Positions 63,321 through 64,000 of a stretch of 64,000 nt of DNA are shown here, piece by piece. Positions within the stretch are counted from its first letter, which is position 1. Each line of letters begins with the position of its first letter. The notes beneath the pieces are model-generated. The model worked only from the letters and a program-made list of their open reading frames with translations, did not search any database and was not told where the DNA came from. The position numbers and the translations under genes were made by a program. The stretch lies in contig NZ_KB913025.1 in NCBI RefSeq assembly GCF_000384075.1, positions 3,202,045 to 3,266,044 on the forward strand, read 5' to 3'. This stretch comes from Methylovulum miyakonense HT12 (GTDB lineage: Bacteria > Pseudomonadota > Gammaproteobacteria > Methylococcales > Methylomonadaceae).

Positions 63321-64000
63321 ATGAGTCACACTTTATATACAGCGTCAGTCCAACGGGTACAACGCTGTGAATTGGCTGTCCCGGGTTCCAACCCTGACAT
63401 GTTTGAAAAAGCAATGAAGAGTGGCGCGGATTTTATTTTTTTGGATCTTGAGGACGCGGTCGCCCCAGATGACAAATTGCGGGCCAGGAAAAATATCATC
63501 GAAGCGATTAATGATCTGGACTGGAAAGGCCACGGTGTGACGGTTTCAGTACGTATCAATGGGCTGGACACCCAATATATGGTACGTGATGTCGTCGATT
63601 TGGTCGAACAGGCGGGCGGCAAAATCGACACTATCCTGATCCCTAAGGTTGGCGTGTATGCCGACGTTTACATGGTTGAAGCCATGTTGAACCAATTGGA
63701 AATGCAGCAAGGCCTGAAAAACAAAATTGGCATTGAAGCCCTGATTGAAACGGCTTTGGGCATGGCAAACGTCGAAGACATTGCCCGCCAAGGCGCGTGC
63801 GGACGCTTGGAAGCCTTACATTTCGGTGTCGCGGACTATGCCGCCAGCAATCGTGCGCGTACCACCAACATCGGCGGTTTAAACCCGGATTACCCCGGCG
63901 ACCAATGGCATGCGGCGATTAGCCGTATGACCGTGGCCTGCCGCGCTTTTGGCCTCCGTCCTATTGACGGCCCGTTTGGTGATTTTAAAGACCCCGAGGG
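63321..64000 (+). CDS. mcl: Malyl-CoA lyase / L-malyl-CoA lyase (5' part, runs off window)
   Basis: The visible 226 residues have the citrate-lyase-beta-like fold of MclA: RCELAVPGSNPDMFEKAMKSGADFIFLDLEDAVAPDDK, SVRINGLDT, IPKVGVYADV and HFGVADYAASNRARTTNIGG. It splits malyl-CoA to acetyl-CoA and glyoxylate in the serine cycle. AGGA precedes ATG 63321 by 8-9 bases. It is divergent from sga, and the right edge cuts it. Confidence 0.95.
   Translation, partial: MSHTLYTASVQRVQRCELAVPGSNPDMFEKAMKSGADFIFLDLEDAVAPDDKLRARKNIIEAINDLDWKGHGVTVSVRINGLDTQYMVRDVVDLVEQAGGKIDTILIPKVGVYADVYMVEAMLNQLEMQQGLKNKIGIEALIETALGMANVEDIARQGACGRLEALHFGVADYAASNRARTTNIGGLNPDYPGDQWHAAISRMTVACRAFGLRPIDGPFGDFKDPE

Overview
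The window looks like the chromosome of a gammaproteobacterial methanotroph (order Methylococcales). The basis is a complete set of genes for the tetrahydromethanopterin/methanofuran formyltransferase-hydrolase complex (fhcB, fhcA, fhcD, fhcC) together with serine-cycle genes (hydroxypyruvate reductase, serine-glyoxylate aminotransferase, malyl-CoA lyase). The conserved gammaproteobacterial order ybeL / leuS-lptE-holA is also present. The genus cannot be fixed from this window alone.

Layout. 1-7.1 kb: a class A penicillin-binding protein (runs off the left edge), holA, lptE, leuS and a divergent zinc-ribbon YbeL-like gene. 7.2-13.7 kb: a ParA-like ATPase, a FemAB/GNAT-like protein, rubredoxin, a YddA/SbmA-like ABC protein whose ATPase motifs have decayed, a GH5-like hydrolase and a PA0069-type radical SAM protein. 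13.9-19.2 kb: an accessory defence island with a ParE-type toxin-antitoxin pair, a HicAB pair with frameshifted hicA, an orphan Phd antitoxin, an AT-rich two-gene insert encoding a catalytically dead prokaryotic Argonaute plus a SIR2 NADase-like effector, and a DUF1902/HicA pair. 19.3-24.9 kb: dbpA, glutathione reductase, Prx5-type peroxiredoxin, an encapsulated-ferritin-like protein without encapsulin, an Ogt-like alkyltransferase and a glutathione S-transferase. 25.6-31.5 kb: a 1360-residue RTX protein, an acetyltransferase and a membrane acyltransferase. 31.5-32.5 kb: an IS5-type insertion sequence. 32.5-39.9 kb: the fhc cluster, preceded by a decayed fhcC 3' fragment and split between fhcA and fhcD by two toxin-antitoxin pairs and a broken nuclease gene.

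40.4-46.7 kb: an OmpA-like protein and a complete type I secretion system (ABC, HlyD, TolC) that could export the RTX protein. 46.9-48.3 kb: sigma-54-driven type IV pilin and its TfpX/TfpZ accessory protein. 48.6-57.3 kb: a caa3-type cytochrome c oxidase cluster (coxB with two extra cytochrome c domains, coxA, a tiny assembly ORF, ctaG, coxC, SURF1), ending in one open frame that joins heme A synthase (CtaA/Cox15) to the signal-recognition-particle receptor FtsY. 57.3-59.9 kb: ftsE, ftsX and rpoH, the last preceded by a near-perfect CIRCE (HrcA) operator. 60-64 kb: serine-cycle genes hprA, sga and the start of mcl.

The strongest candidates for unusual biology are the Argonaute-SIR2 pair, the CtaA-FtsY fusion with a changed heme-site motif, the CIRCE element on rpoH, the motif-dead ABC protein, and a family of palindromic repeats, one copy of which supplies the last codons of fhcB. 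All calls come from reading the sequence; no database search was run.
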